From Pseudomonas sp. A-RE-19 (lineage in GTDB: Bacteria; Pseudomonadota; Gammaproteobacteria; Pseudomonadales; Pseudomonadaceae): a stretch of 64,000 nucleotides of DNA. Positions within the stretch are counted from its first letter, which is position 1. Every line of letters starts with the position of its first letter. Of the stretch, positions 8,414-16,174 are shown in pieces. Both the position numbers and the translations under genes were made by a program. The notes below the pieces were generated by a model. That model saw only the letters and a program-made list of their open reading frames with translations. It was not told where the DNA came from and searched no databases. Location: positions 124,001-188,000 of the forward strand of contig NZ_JAHBDQ010000022.1 in assembly GCF_019956555.1 (NCBI RefSeq), read 5' to 3'.

Positions 8414-9147
8414 GCAGCCTCCTTGACTACTTCAGGCAATGGCGCCTCTGTAGGTGTATAGACCATGACGTCGAGAACGTCGGAGTGAAACTCACGGCGA
8501 TACAACACCAGCACGACGCCGGCGCTCATCAACATGAACAACCAGGGGCTGACGAACCACGCCAGCATGGTCATGCCGAAGTAATAGGAACGCAGACCGA
8601 AGTTGAACTGGTTGGCGGCCATGGAAATGACACGGGCCGCTCGGGAAGCAAAGGCTTTACGTTCTTGTTCGGAAACATGCCGCTCACCGATCATCGGTGC
8701 CGAGCCAACCAGAATCGCCGCAAAGTTGTACTGACGCATGCACCAACTGAATGTAAAGAATGCATAGACAAACACCAGCGCCAGGCACAGTAACTTGATC
8801 TCCGACATGCCTTGGGAGGCCTGTTGCACCATCGGGATATCCGCCAGCAACGATACGGCTCTTTCGGAGGCCCCCAGCACGGTGAGAATACCGGCCAGAA
8901 TAATCAACGTGCTGGACGCGAAGAACGAGGCGTTACGTTCCAGATTACCGATCACGCTGGCATCGGCGATGCGGTTATCGCGCAGCAGCATGCGGCGCAT
9001 CCAGTCTTCGCGGTACAGATGCAGCACACTGGCCAGGCACGCAGTGTCGCGGCCCTTCCATGAGGCGTAACGGGTGTAGCCGCCCCAGCAGACGACAAAC
9101 CAGAGCGCGGCGAGGATGTGGATCAGATTGGCGTGGATGAACGACAT
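8410..9147 (-). CDS. DUF599 family membrane protein
   Basis: The 245-residue protein has four predicted membrane helices (about 8-24, 72-92, 112-132 and 185-215). The segments REDWMRRMLLRDNRIADASV and QFNFGLRSYYFGMTML are characteristic of DUF599 proteins. No function is known for the family. It is translationally coupled to the downstream MAPEG gene (ATGA overlap), which suggests a shared membrane role. A REPIN lies just upstream. Confidence 0.85.
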   Translation of the reverse strand: MSFIHANLIHILAALWFVVCWGGYTRYASWKGRDTACLASVLHLYREDWMRRMLLRDNRIADASVIGNLERNASFFASSTLIILAGILTVLGASERAVSLLADIPMVQQASQGMSEIKLLCLALVFVYAFFTFSWCMRQYNFAAILVGSAPMIGERHVSEQERKAFASRAARVISMAANQFNFGLRSYYFGMTMLAWFVSPWLFMLMSAGVVLVLYRREFHSDVLDVMVYTPTEAPLPEVVKEAA

Positions 9148-9185
9148 GCAGGTCCTTGTGATGTAAGAGCGAAGTTCCCGAAACC

Positions 9186-9276
9186 TTGTGGGAGCGAGCC
9201 TGCTCGCGATAGCGGTATATCAGTCAACATCTCTGTTGAACGTAAAGCCGCCATCGCGAGCAGGCTCGCTCCCACA
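9186..9276. repeat. REPIN: two inverted type-I REPs
   Basis: TGTGGGAGCGAGCCTGCTCG and its reverse complement are separated by about 40 bases, between the DUF599 gene and the brnQ terminator. Confidence 0.9.
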
Positions 9277-9334
9277 TTAGTTTTTTGGCAATGCTTCGAC
9301 GTTAGCCCAAAAGAAAAGACACTGCATCTCGCCC

Positions 9335-9370
9335 ATAAAAAATGCCCCGTATCGATTGATACGGGGCATT
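9335..9370 (-). terminator. Terminator of brnQ
   Basis: The stem AATGCCCCGTATC / GATACGGGGCATT has a 4-base loop (GATT). Read on the minus strand it is followed by TTTTTAT. Confidence 0.9.
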
Positions 9371-9416
9371 TCAGTTTCTGCTTGATAGGCCCGCTTGTGG
9401 CGGGCCATGAAGCAGC

Positions 9417-10730
9417 TTAAGCCATGGCTTCGGCGCGCTTGCCCAGCAGGCGATCGCAGACCACGGCAACCACCAGGGTCATGACCGACGGCACCAGCCA
9501 CGCCAGGCCCTGCTCGCTCAGCGGCAGGTGAGCCAGTTGAGTCGGCATCCAGTCCGCCAGACCGGCGCCCTTGAGCGCGTCGATCAGGCCGAAGATGAAC
9601 GACACCAGCATCACCGGACCGACGATGCGGCCCTGCTCATGCCAGAAGTCCTTGCAGAAGCTCAGGGCGACCAGGGCGATGCACGGAGGGTAGATCGCGG
9701 TCAGCACCGGGATCGAGAACGCGATCAGCTTGGTGAGGCCCAGGTTGGACACCAGCAGGGAAAACGCGGCCAGGATGATCACCAGCGTCTTGTAGGACAG
9801 TGGCAGTACGCGACTGAAGTATTCGGCACAGGCACAGGTCAGCCCGACCGCTGTCACCAGACACGCCAAGGAGATCAGCACCGCAAGGAAACCACTGCCC
9901 AACGAACCAAACGTGTGCTGTACGTAAGCGTGCAAAACCGCCGCGCCGTTGGTAGCACCGGCGGCCACCTCATGACTGCCCGAACCGAGGCGGAACAGGC
10001 TGACGTAAACCAGCGCCAGACCCACGCCGGCAATCAGCCCGGCGATGATCGCGTAACGGGTGATCAGCGCCGGCGATTCCACCCCACGGGAGCGGATCGC
10101 ATTGACGATGACAATGCCGAATACCAACGCGCCCAAGGTATCCATGGTCAGGTAACCATTGATGAAGCCCTGGGAGAACGGTGCCGCCATGTATTCAGGG
10201 GTGGCCACGCCGATATCACCGGCCGGCAACGCGAACGCCGCGATACCGAGAGCGGCCAGCGCAATGATCTTCAGCGGTGCGAGGAAACGTCCTACGGTGT
10301 CCAGCAGACGCCCCGGGTAGAGCGAGATGAAGAACACCAGCAGAAAGTACACCGAGCTATAGAGAAACAGTGCCAGCGGGCTCTCGCCGGTCAGCGGCGC
10401 CAGGCCCACTTCGAACGACACGGTCGCGGTGCGCGGCGTCGCGAACAACGGGCCGACCGCGAGGTAGCACGCGGCTGCCAGCAGGCCACCGGCGACTTTA
10501 CCGATCGGGCTGCTCAAGGCATCCATCGCCCCACCGACCTTGGCCAGGGCGACAACGGTGATCACCGGCAAACCGACCGCGGTGATCAGAAAACCCAGCG
10601 CCGCCATCCAGACATTAGGCCCGGACTGCAAACCGACGATAGGCGGGAAGATGATGTTGCCAGCCCCGACGAACAGGGCAAACGTCATAAAACCCAGCGC
10701 CAGGACGTCCTGGCCTTTCAACACTTTCAT
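9417..10730 (-). CDS. brnQ: Branched-chain amino acid:cation symporter BrnQ (LivCS family)
   Basis: The 437-residue inner-membrane transporter has about 12 hydrophobic segments. It takes up leucine, isoleucine and valine with Na+ or H+. The family start MKVLKGQDVLALGFMTFALF is present, followed by FVGAGNIIFPP and later ACLVTAVGLTCACAEYFS, all typical of BrnQ. The length matches known Pseudomonas BrnQ. It is a single-gene unit with its own terminator; the 237-base upstream gap to the REPIN at 10971 should contain its promoter. Confidence 0.95.
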   Translation of the reverse strand: MKVLKGQDVLALGFMTFALFVGAGNIIFPPIVGLQSGPNVWMAALGFLITAVGLPVITVVALAKVGGAMDALSSPIGKVAGGLLAAACYLAVGPLFATPRTATVSFEVGLAPLTGESPLALFLYSSVYFLLVFFISLYPGRLLDTVGRFLAPLKIIALAALGIAAFALPAGDIGVATPEYMAAPFSQGFINGYLTMDTLGALVFGIVIVNAIRSRGVESPALITRYAIIAGLIAGVGLALVYVSLFRLGSGSHEVAAGATNGAAVLHAYVQHTFGSLGSGFLAVLISLACLVTAVGLTCACAEYFSRVLPLSYKTLVIILAAFSLLVSNLGLTKLIAFSIPVLTAIYPPCIALVALSFCKDFWHEQGRIVGPVMLVSFIFGLIDALKGAGLADWMPTQLAHLPLSEQGLAWLVPSVMTLVVAVVCDRLLGKRAEAMA

Positions 10731-10970
10731 TAAGGAAATACCACACTACTGAATCGGAATTTAGAGAGGGATTTCCCTTATGGGTGAGGGAAATGCTGTC
10801 GGCCCGTATAGGACTGACCCGTTTAGCGCGTCGCTTCCTTGTGGGCCGCGGACGCAAAAATGGCTGCTAGCCTAACGAATTTGCATGACAAACGCACTGT
10901 TACAGGGCGAACTATCCGATACACGACATTTCAATGTCGCGTTTTTGCATGTAAATGGTGGACGGTCCGC

Positions 10971-11037
10971 CATCGCGAGCAGGCTCGCTCCCACATTTAG
11001 AACGCGGTCAAATGTGGGAGCGAGCCTGCTCGCGATA
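10971..11037. repeat. REPIN: two inverted type-I REPs
   Basis: This is a compact pair with only about 17 bases between arms. It lies between brnQ and the sucD terminator. Confidence 0.9.
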
Positions 11038-11066
11038 AGGCCTTCAATGCCGACACAAACCCCGGA

Positions 11067-11102
11067 AACGACAAAGGCCACCCGAAGGTGGCCTTTGTCT
11101 GG
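11067..11102 (-). terminator. Terminator of the sdh-suc operon
   Basis: A perfect 11-base stem CAAAGGCCACC / GGTGGCCTTTG closes on the loop CGAA (11072-11099). On the minus strand it is followed by a short T-rich stretch, about 25 bases after the sucD stop. Confidence 0.8.
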
Positions 11103-11126
11103 TGGAGCGTCAGTTAAGCGCGAGGC

Positions 11127-12008
11127 TTACTTGACAGCCCAACCGGTCAGCTCGGCCAGGGCCTTGCCGATGTCTGCCAGCGAACGCACGGTTTTAACGC
11201 CTGCGTCTTGCAGTGCAGCGAATTTCTCGTCTGCAGTGCCTTTGCCGCCAGAGATGATTGCGCCAGCATGGCCCATGCGCTTGCCCGGAGGAGCAGTCAC
11301 ACCAGCGATGTAGGAAACAACTGGCTTGGTCACGTGTGCCTTGATGTAGGCAGCCGCTTCTTCTTCAGCCGAACCGCCGATCTCGCCGATCATTACGATC
11401 GCTTCGGTCTTCGGGTCTTCCTGGAACAGTTTCAGGATGTCGATGAAGTTCGAACCCGGGATCGGGTCACCGCCGATGCCGACGCAAGTCGACTGACCGA
11501 AACCGGCGTCAGTAGTCTGCTTCACAGCTTCGTAGGTCAGGGTGCCGGAACGGGAAACGATACCGACCTTGCCTGGCAAGTGAATGTGACCAGGCATGAT
11601 GCCGATCTTGCATTCGCCTGGAGTGATCACGCCTGGGCAGTTAGGGCCGATCAGGGTGATACCCAGCTCGTCGCACTTGACCTTGGCATCCAGCATGTCC
11701 AGGGTAGGAATGCCTTCAGTGATGCAAACGATCAGCTTGATGCCGCCGAAGGCTGCTTCCAGGATGGAGTCCTTGCAGAAAGGAGCTGGAACGTAGATCA
11801 CGCTGGCGGTGGCGCCAGTGGCAGCTACAGCGTCTTTCACGGTGTTGAACACTGGCAGACCCAGGTGCTCGGTGCCGCCTTTGCCTGGAGTTACGCCGCC
11901 AACCATCTTGGTGCCGTATTCGATGGCTTGCTGGGTGTGGAAACTACCTTGCGAACCGGTAATACCCTGGCAGATAACTTTGGTGTCTTTATTGATCAGG
12001 ACGCTCAT
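11127..12008 (-). CDS. sucD: Succinyl-CoA synthetase alpha subunit
   Basis: SucD forms the (alpha-beta)2 enzyme that converts succinyl-CoA to succinate with ATP/GTP formation in the TCA cycle. The 293 residues include the CoA-binding Rossmann part (QGITGSQGSFHTQQAI), the GPNCPGVITP loop and the phosphorylated histidine H247 in KRMGHAGAIISGGKGT. Its ATG overlaps the sucC stop by one base (TAATG). It is the last gene of the long minus-strand TCA operon, followed by a strong stem-loop. Confidence 0.98.
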   Translation of the reverse strand: MSVLINKDTKVICQGITGSQGSFHTQQAIEYGTKMVGGVTPGKGGTEHLGLPVFNTVKDAVAATGATASVIYVPAPFCKDSILEAAFGGIKLIVCITEGIPTLDMLDAKVKCDELGITLIGPNCPGVITPGECKIGIMPGHIHLPGKVGIVSRSGTLTYEAVKQTTDAGFGQSTCVGIGGDPIPGSNFIDILKLFQEDPKTEAIVMIGEIGGSAEEEAAAYIKAHVTKPVVSYIAGVTAPPGKRMGHAGAIISGGKGTADEKFAALQDAGVKTVRSLADIGKALAELTGWAVK

Positions 12009-13174
12009 TATTTGCCCTCCGCAGCTTTAACGACTTGTTGAGCAGCGTCGGTCAGGCTGGTAGCAGCGATGATGTTCAAACCGCTTTCTGCCAGTACTTT
12101 AGCGCCCAGCTCAGCGTTGTTGCCTTCAAGGCGAACAACAACCGGGATTTTCACGCCGACTTCTTTCACAGCGCCGATGATGCCTTCGGCAATCATGTCG
12201 CAACGAACGATGCCGCCGAAGATGTTGACCAATACTGCAGCGACGTTAGTGTCGGACAGGATGATCTTGAACGCTTCGGTAACGCGTTCTTTGGTAGCAC
12301 CGCCGCCCACGTCGAGGAAGTTGGCTGGTTTGCCGCCATGCAGGTTGACGATGTCCATGGTACCCATGGCCAGGCCAGCACCGTTGACCATGCAACCGAT
12401 GTTGCCTTCCAGTGCTACGTAGTTCAGTTCGAACTTGGCAGCGTGCGCTTCGCGCGGATCGTCTTGCGACGGATCGTGGAAAGTCTTCAGCTTAGGCTGA
12501 CGGTACATGGCGTTGGCGTCGATGTTGATCTTGGCGTCGAGGCAATGCAGATCGCCGTCAGCCTTGATCACCAGCGGGTTCACTTCCAGCAGAGCGAGGT
12601 CGTGATCCTTGAACAGCTTGGCCAGACCTACGAAGATCTTGGCGAACTGAGCAACTTGCTTGCCTTCCAGACCCAGCTGGAATGCCAGTTCGCGACCCTG
12701 GAATGGCTGAGCGCCAACCAGTGGATCGATAGTGGCCTTGAGGATTTTCTCAGGGGTGTCGTGAGCGATTTTCTCGATGTCCACGCCACCTTCGGTGGAA
12801 GCCATGAACACGATGCGACGGCTCGAACGGTCAACGACAGCGCCCAGGTACAGCTCTTTAGCGATATCAGTGCACGACTCAACCAGGATCTTGGTGACTG
12901 GCTGGCCATTGGCATCAGTCTGGTAAGTCACCAGACGCTTGCCCAACCACTGTTGAGCGAATGCTTTGGCGTCTTCTTTGCTGCGAACCAGCTTTACGCC
13001 GCCCGCTTTACCGCGACCACCAGCGTGGACCTGGGCTTTGACAACCCACTCGGTGCCGCCGATTTTGTCGCAAGCTTCTGCTGCTGCTTCCGGGGTGTCT
13101 ACTGCATAACCGGTGGAAACTGGCAGGCCGTATTCAGCGAACAGCTGCTTACCCTGATACTCGTGAAGATTCAT
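12008..13174 (-). CDS. sucC: Succinyl-CoA synthetase beta subunit
   Basis: SucC is the 388-residue nucleotide-binding partner of SucD. It starts MNLHEYQGKQLFAEYG, with an ATP-grasp domain (EWVVKAQVHAGGRGKAGGVK around residues 42-61) and a C-terminal flavodoxin-like domain with VNIFGGIVRCDMIAEGII. The length equals E. coli SucC. A gap of about 200 bases with several small hairpins separates it from lpd upstream, so a local promoter or an mRNA processing site is possible. Confidence 0.98.
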   Translation of the reverse strand: MNLHEYQGKQLFAEYGLPVSTGYAVDTPEAAAEACDKIGGTEWVVKAQVHAGGRGKAGGVKLVRSKEDAKAFAQQWLGKRLVTYQTDANGQPVTKILVESCTDIAKELYLGAVVDRSSRRIVFMASTEGGVDIEKIAHDTPEKILKATIDPLVGAQPFQGRELAFQLGLEGKQVAQFAKIFVGLAKLFKDHDLALLEVNPLVIKADGDLHCLDAKINIDANAMYRQPKLKTFHDPSQDDPREAHAAKFELNYVALEGNIGCMVNGAGLAMGTMDIVNLHGGKPANFLDVGGGATKERVTEAFKIILSDTNVAAVLVNIFGGIVRCDMIAEGIIGAVKEVGVKIPVVVRLEGNNAELGAKVLAESGLNIIAATSLTDAAQQVVKAAEGK

Positions 13175-13370
13175 GCTTATTACCGTCTTCGTTAGGTACT
13201 GCGCATTCGGTGCTGCACTTGTTCAAGTGCCGCACCACCTGTGACTGCTGCTTGCGTAGCCTTTCCGGGTACCCGGTGCAGCCACGCAAGACTGCGTCCA
13301 GCGGACATTCCGCGGTGAGTCTTGCATGCAAGGCTCACGACGGGCCGTACCGCCGTGGTTTCTTATTGTC
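13175..13370 (-). other. lpd-sucC intergenic leader with hairpins
   Basis: These 196 bases hold no gene. Several small inverted repeats are visible: GCACTTG/CAAGTGC near 13216-13230, the palindrome CCGGGTACCCGG at 13265-13276 and GAGTCTTGCATGCAAGGCTC at 13317-13336. None has a clear T tract, so I read it as a structured leader or processing region and not a terminator. Confidence 0.5.
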
Positions 13371-14807
13371 TTAACGCTTCTTGCGGTTGGCGATGTGGAT
13401 GGCGCCGCCATTCACAGCCAAGGCTGCTTCGTGCAAGGCTTCAGACAGGGTCGGATGGGAGAAAACCATCATGCCCAGGTCTTCAGCGCTGGTGCCGAAT
13501 TCCATACCGATCGCGCCCTGCTGAACCAGTTCTGCAGCGCTCGGGCCAATCACGTGGACGCCCAATACGCGGTCAGTCTTGGCATCGGCAATGACTTTCA
13601 CGAAACCGCCGGTGTCGTTGGCGGCCATGGCACGGCCACTGGCTGCGAACGGGAAGGTGCCAACGTTAACTTCAACGCCTTCAGCCTTCAAGGCCTGCTC
13701 GGTTTTGCCGACCCACGCGATTTCCGGGTGAGTATAAATAACCGAAGGGATCAAGTCATAGTTCATCTGGGCTTTGTGGCCCTTGATGCGCTCAACGACC
13801 ATGATGCCCTCTTCCGAGGCTTTGTGAGCCAGCATCATGCCGCGTACCACGTCACCGATGGCGTAGACGCCCGGCACGGTGGTGGCGCAGTGATCGTCAA
13901 CGTGCACAAAACCGCGCTCGTCGAGGGTCACGCCGCAATCGGCGGCCAGCAGATCAGTGGTCACTGGACGGCGACCAACGGCTACGATCAGCTTGTCGAA
14001 AGTGATGTTCTGTTCGCCGTTGGCATCGGTGTAGTTCACAACGACTTCGTCGCCGTTCACTTTCGAACCGGTCACGCGAGCGCCCAGTTTGATGTCCAGA
14101 CCCTGTTTGGTCAGGGTTTTCAGCGCTTCCTTGGAAACGGCAGCGTCAGCGGCCATCAGGAAGGTGTCCAGCGCTTCGAGAACAGTCACTTGCGCGCCCA
14201 GACGGGACCAGACCGAACCCAGTTCCAGACCAATGACGCCAGCGCCAATCACGCCCAGGCGTTTTGGTACGGATTGGAACTCCAGAGCGCCAGTCGAATC
14301 GACGATCACATTCTGGTCGACCGGAGCCGGTGGAATGTCGATCGGACGCGAACCCGGAGCCAGAATCACGTTCTCGGCTTCGATGATTTCTACCGAACCA
14401 TCAGGCTTGGTGACTTCGACTTTCTTGCCGGCCAGCAGTTTGCCGTGGCCCTGGATCGAAGTAACGCCGTTGGCCTTGAACAGGGTCGCAACGCCGGAGG
14501 TCAGGCCTTTGACGATGTTGGCTTTACGGCCGACCATTGCTGGCACGTCCATGGTCACGCCAGCGTGGTTGATACCGTGGATCGCGAAACCGTCCTGGGC
14601 TTCGTGGAATTTCCAGGAGCTGTCCAGCAGCGCCTTGGATGGAATGCAGCCGACGTTCAGGCAAGTACCGCCGAGGGCCAGTTTGCCTTCCTTGTCGGTG
14701 TATTTCTCGATGCAGGCAGTGGAGAGGCCCAGTTGCGCTGCTTTAATGGCAGCCACGTAGCCGCCAGGGCCCGCGCCAATCACTACCACGTCGAATTTCT
14801 GAGTCAT
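13371..14807 (-). CDS. lpdG: Dihydrolipoyl dehydrogenase (E3 of 2-oxoglutarate dehydrogenase)
   Basis: The 478-residue FAD flavoprotein reoxidises dihydrolipoyl groups on SucB using NAD+. An N-terminal FAD site (VVIGAGPGGYVAA) is followed by the redox disulfide C49/C54 in GGTCLNVGCIPSK, the NAD site VIGAGVIGLELGSVW and the C-terminal catalytic His-Glu pair in HPTLSEALHEA. The position between sucB and sucC identifies it as the LpdG type, which in Pseudomonas serves the 2-oxoglutarate complex and glycine cleavage, rather than LpdV. Confidence 0.97.
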   Translation of the reverse strand: MTQKFDVVVIGAGPGGYVAAIKAAQLGLSTACIEKYTDKEGKLALGGTCLNVGCIPSKALLDSSWKFHEAQDGFAIHGINHAGVTMDVPAMVGRKANIVKGLTSGVATLFKANGVTSIQGHGKLLAGKKVEVTKPDGSVEIIEAENVILAPGSRPIDIPPAPVDQNVIVDSTGALEFQSVPKRLGVIGAGVIGLELGSVWSRLGAQVTVLEALDTFLMAADAAVSKEALKTLTKQGLDIKLGARVTGSKVNGDEVVVNYTDANGEQNITFDKLIVAVGRRPVTTDLLAADCGVTLDERGFVHVDDHCATTVPGVYAIGDVVRGMMLAHKASEEGIMVVERIKGHKAQMNYDLIPSVIYTHPEIAWVGKTEQALKAEGVEVNVGTFPFAASGRAMAANDTGGFVKVIADAKTDRVLGVHVIGPSAAELVQQGAIGMEFGTSAEDLGMMVFSHPTLSEALHEAALAVNGGAIHIANRKKR

Positions 14808-14832
14808 GTGTCATTCCTTCTCGAATCAAACC

Positions 14833-14906
14833 GGACGGCCCCTTTTGGGGACCGTCGTGGGACGAAGCTGGTCATTACGGAAGGGCCGCTCATCGCTGAG
14901 CGGCCC
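14833..14906 (-). other. Two intercistronic hairpins between sucB and lpd
   Basis: A stem of GACGGCCCC/GGGGACCGTC type (14833-14856) and a perfect GGGCCGCT/AGCGGCCC stem (14883-14906) lie in the 110-base sucB-lpd gap. Neither has a T run; they look like mRNA-stability or partial-attenuation structures. Confidence 0.55.
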
Positions 14907-14917
14907 GAGCAACGAAA

Positions 14918-16132
14918 TCAGATATCCAGCAGCAAACGAGCCGGGTCTTCCAGCAGGTTCTTGATGGTAACCAGGAAGGTCACAGCTTCTTTACCGTCGA
15001 TCAAACGGTGATCGTAGGACAGTGCCAGGTACATCATCGGACGGATAACGACTTGACCGTTGATCGCCATAGGACGCTGCAGAATGTTGTGCATGCCCAG
15101 GATGGCCGCTTGTGGCGGGTTGACGATCGGCGTCGACATCATCGAACCGAAGGTACCACCGTTGGTGATGGTGAACGTACCGCCGGTCATTTCTTCCATC
15201 GACAGTTTGCCGTCACGGGCTTTCTTGCCGAAGGTAGCGATGCCGCCTTCGATTTCAGCCAGGCTCATCAGTTCGGCGTTACGCAGAACCGGTACAACCA
15301 GACCGCGGTCGCTGGAAACAGCCACACCGACGTCGGCGTAGCCGTGGTAAACGATGTCGGCACCGTCGATCGACGCGTTGACAGCCGGGAAGCGTTTCAG
15401 CGCTTCGGTGGCCGCTTTCACGAAGAACGACATGAAGCCCAGGCGTACGCCGTTGTGGGACTTCTCGAACAGGTCCTTGTACTTCGAACGCAGGGCCATG
15501 ACTTCAGTCATGTCGACTTCGTTGAAAGTGGTCAGCATGGCCATGTTCGATTGAGCTTCAACCAGACGCTCGGCAACCTTGGCACGCAGACGGGTCATCG
15601 GAACGCGTTTTTCGACGCGGTCACCGGCAGCGAATACAGGCGCAGCGGCAGCAGGTGCAGCAGGCTTGGCAGGCGCGGCAGCCGGAGCGGCTTTCTTGGC
15701 AGCAACAGCGGCTACCACGTCTTCCTTGGTCACACGACCGCCTTTGCCGGTACCGGCAACGGAAGCGATGTTGATGCCGTTTTCTTCAGCCAGCTTGCGA
15801 GCAGCCGGTGCAGCAACAGGATCATCTTCGCCCGCTTCGGCAGGAGCAGCAGCCTGGGCAGCAGCCGGAGCAGCGGCGGCGGCAGGAGCAGCACTGCCCT
15901 CACCGATGGAGCCCAGAACTTCGTCGGACAGAACGGTGTCGCCTTCGTTCTTGACGATAGCGCCCAGCACGCCGTCAGCGGTAGCCAACACTTCCAGTAC
16001 GACTTTGTCAGTTTCGATGTCGACGATCAGTTCGTCGCGCTTGACGGCGTCGCCCGGTTTTTTGTGCCAGGTGGCAACGGTGCCATCGGCAACCGATTCC
16101 GGGAAAGTGGGGGCTTTGATTTCGATAGCCAT
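14918..16132 (-). CDS. sucB: Dihydrolipoyl succinyltransferase (E2 of 2-oxoglutarate dehydrogenase)
   Basis: SucB forms the 24-mer core of the 2-oxoglutarate dehydrogenase complex. The 404 residues comprise one lipoyl domain with K43 in ETDKVVLEV, an Ala/Pro/Glu linker, the E1/E3-binding domain at about 105-145 (APAARKLAEENGINIASVAG), a second Ala-rich linker, and the C-terminal acyltransferase with the catalytic YDHRLIDG motif near 375. The length matches the E. coli enzyme (405). It is 42 bases after sucA in the same operon. Confidence 0.98.
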   Translation of the reverse strand: MAIEIKAPTFPESVADGTVATWHKKPGDAVKRDELIVDIETDKVVLEVLATADGVLGAIVKNEGDTVLSDEVLGSIGEGSAAPAAAAAPAAAQAAAPAEAGEDDPVAAPAARKLAEENGINIASVAGTGKGGRVTKEDVVAAVAAKKAAPAAAPAKPAAPAAAAPVFAAGDRVEKRVPMTRLRAKVAERLVEAQSNMAMLTTFNEVDMTEVMALRSKYKDLFEKSHNGVRLGFMSFFVKAATEALKRFPAVNASIDGADIVYHGYADVGVAVSSDRGLVVPVLRNAELMSLAEIEGGIATFGKKARDGKLSMEEMTGGTFTITNGGTFGSMMSTPIVNPPQAAILGMHNILQRPMAINGQVVIRPMMYLALSYDHRLIDGKEAVTFLVTIKNLLEDPARLLLDI

Positions 16133-16174
16133 TATCTGTGGGTCCTTAAATTCGGTTTCAGGTGCGCGAAGGCG

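Noticed and set aside
3681..11037. Evenly recurring palindromes considered as a CRISPR array
   Set aside because: The units are inverted pairs scattered between genes with kilobase spacing, not direct repeats with equal spacers, and there are no cas genes.
13326..15011. 561-codon open frame antisense to lpd
   Set aside because: It is a shadow of lpd, whose redox and nucleotide motifs are all intact on the other strand.
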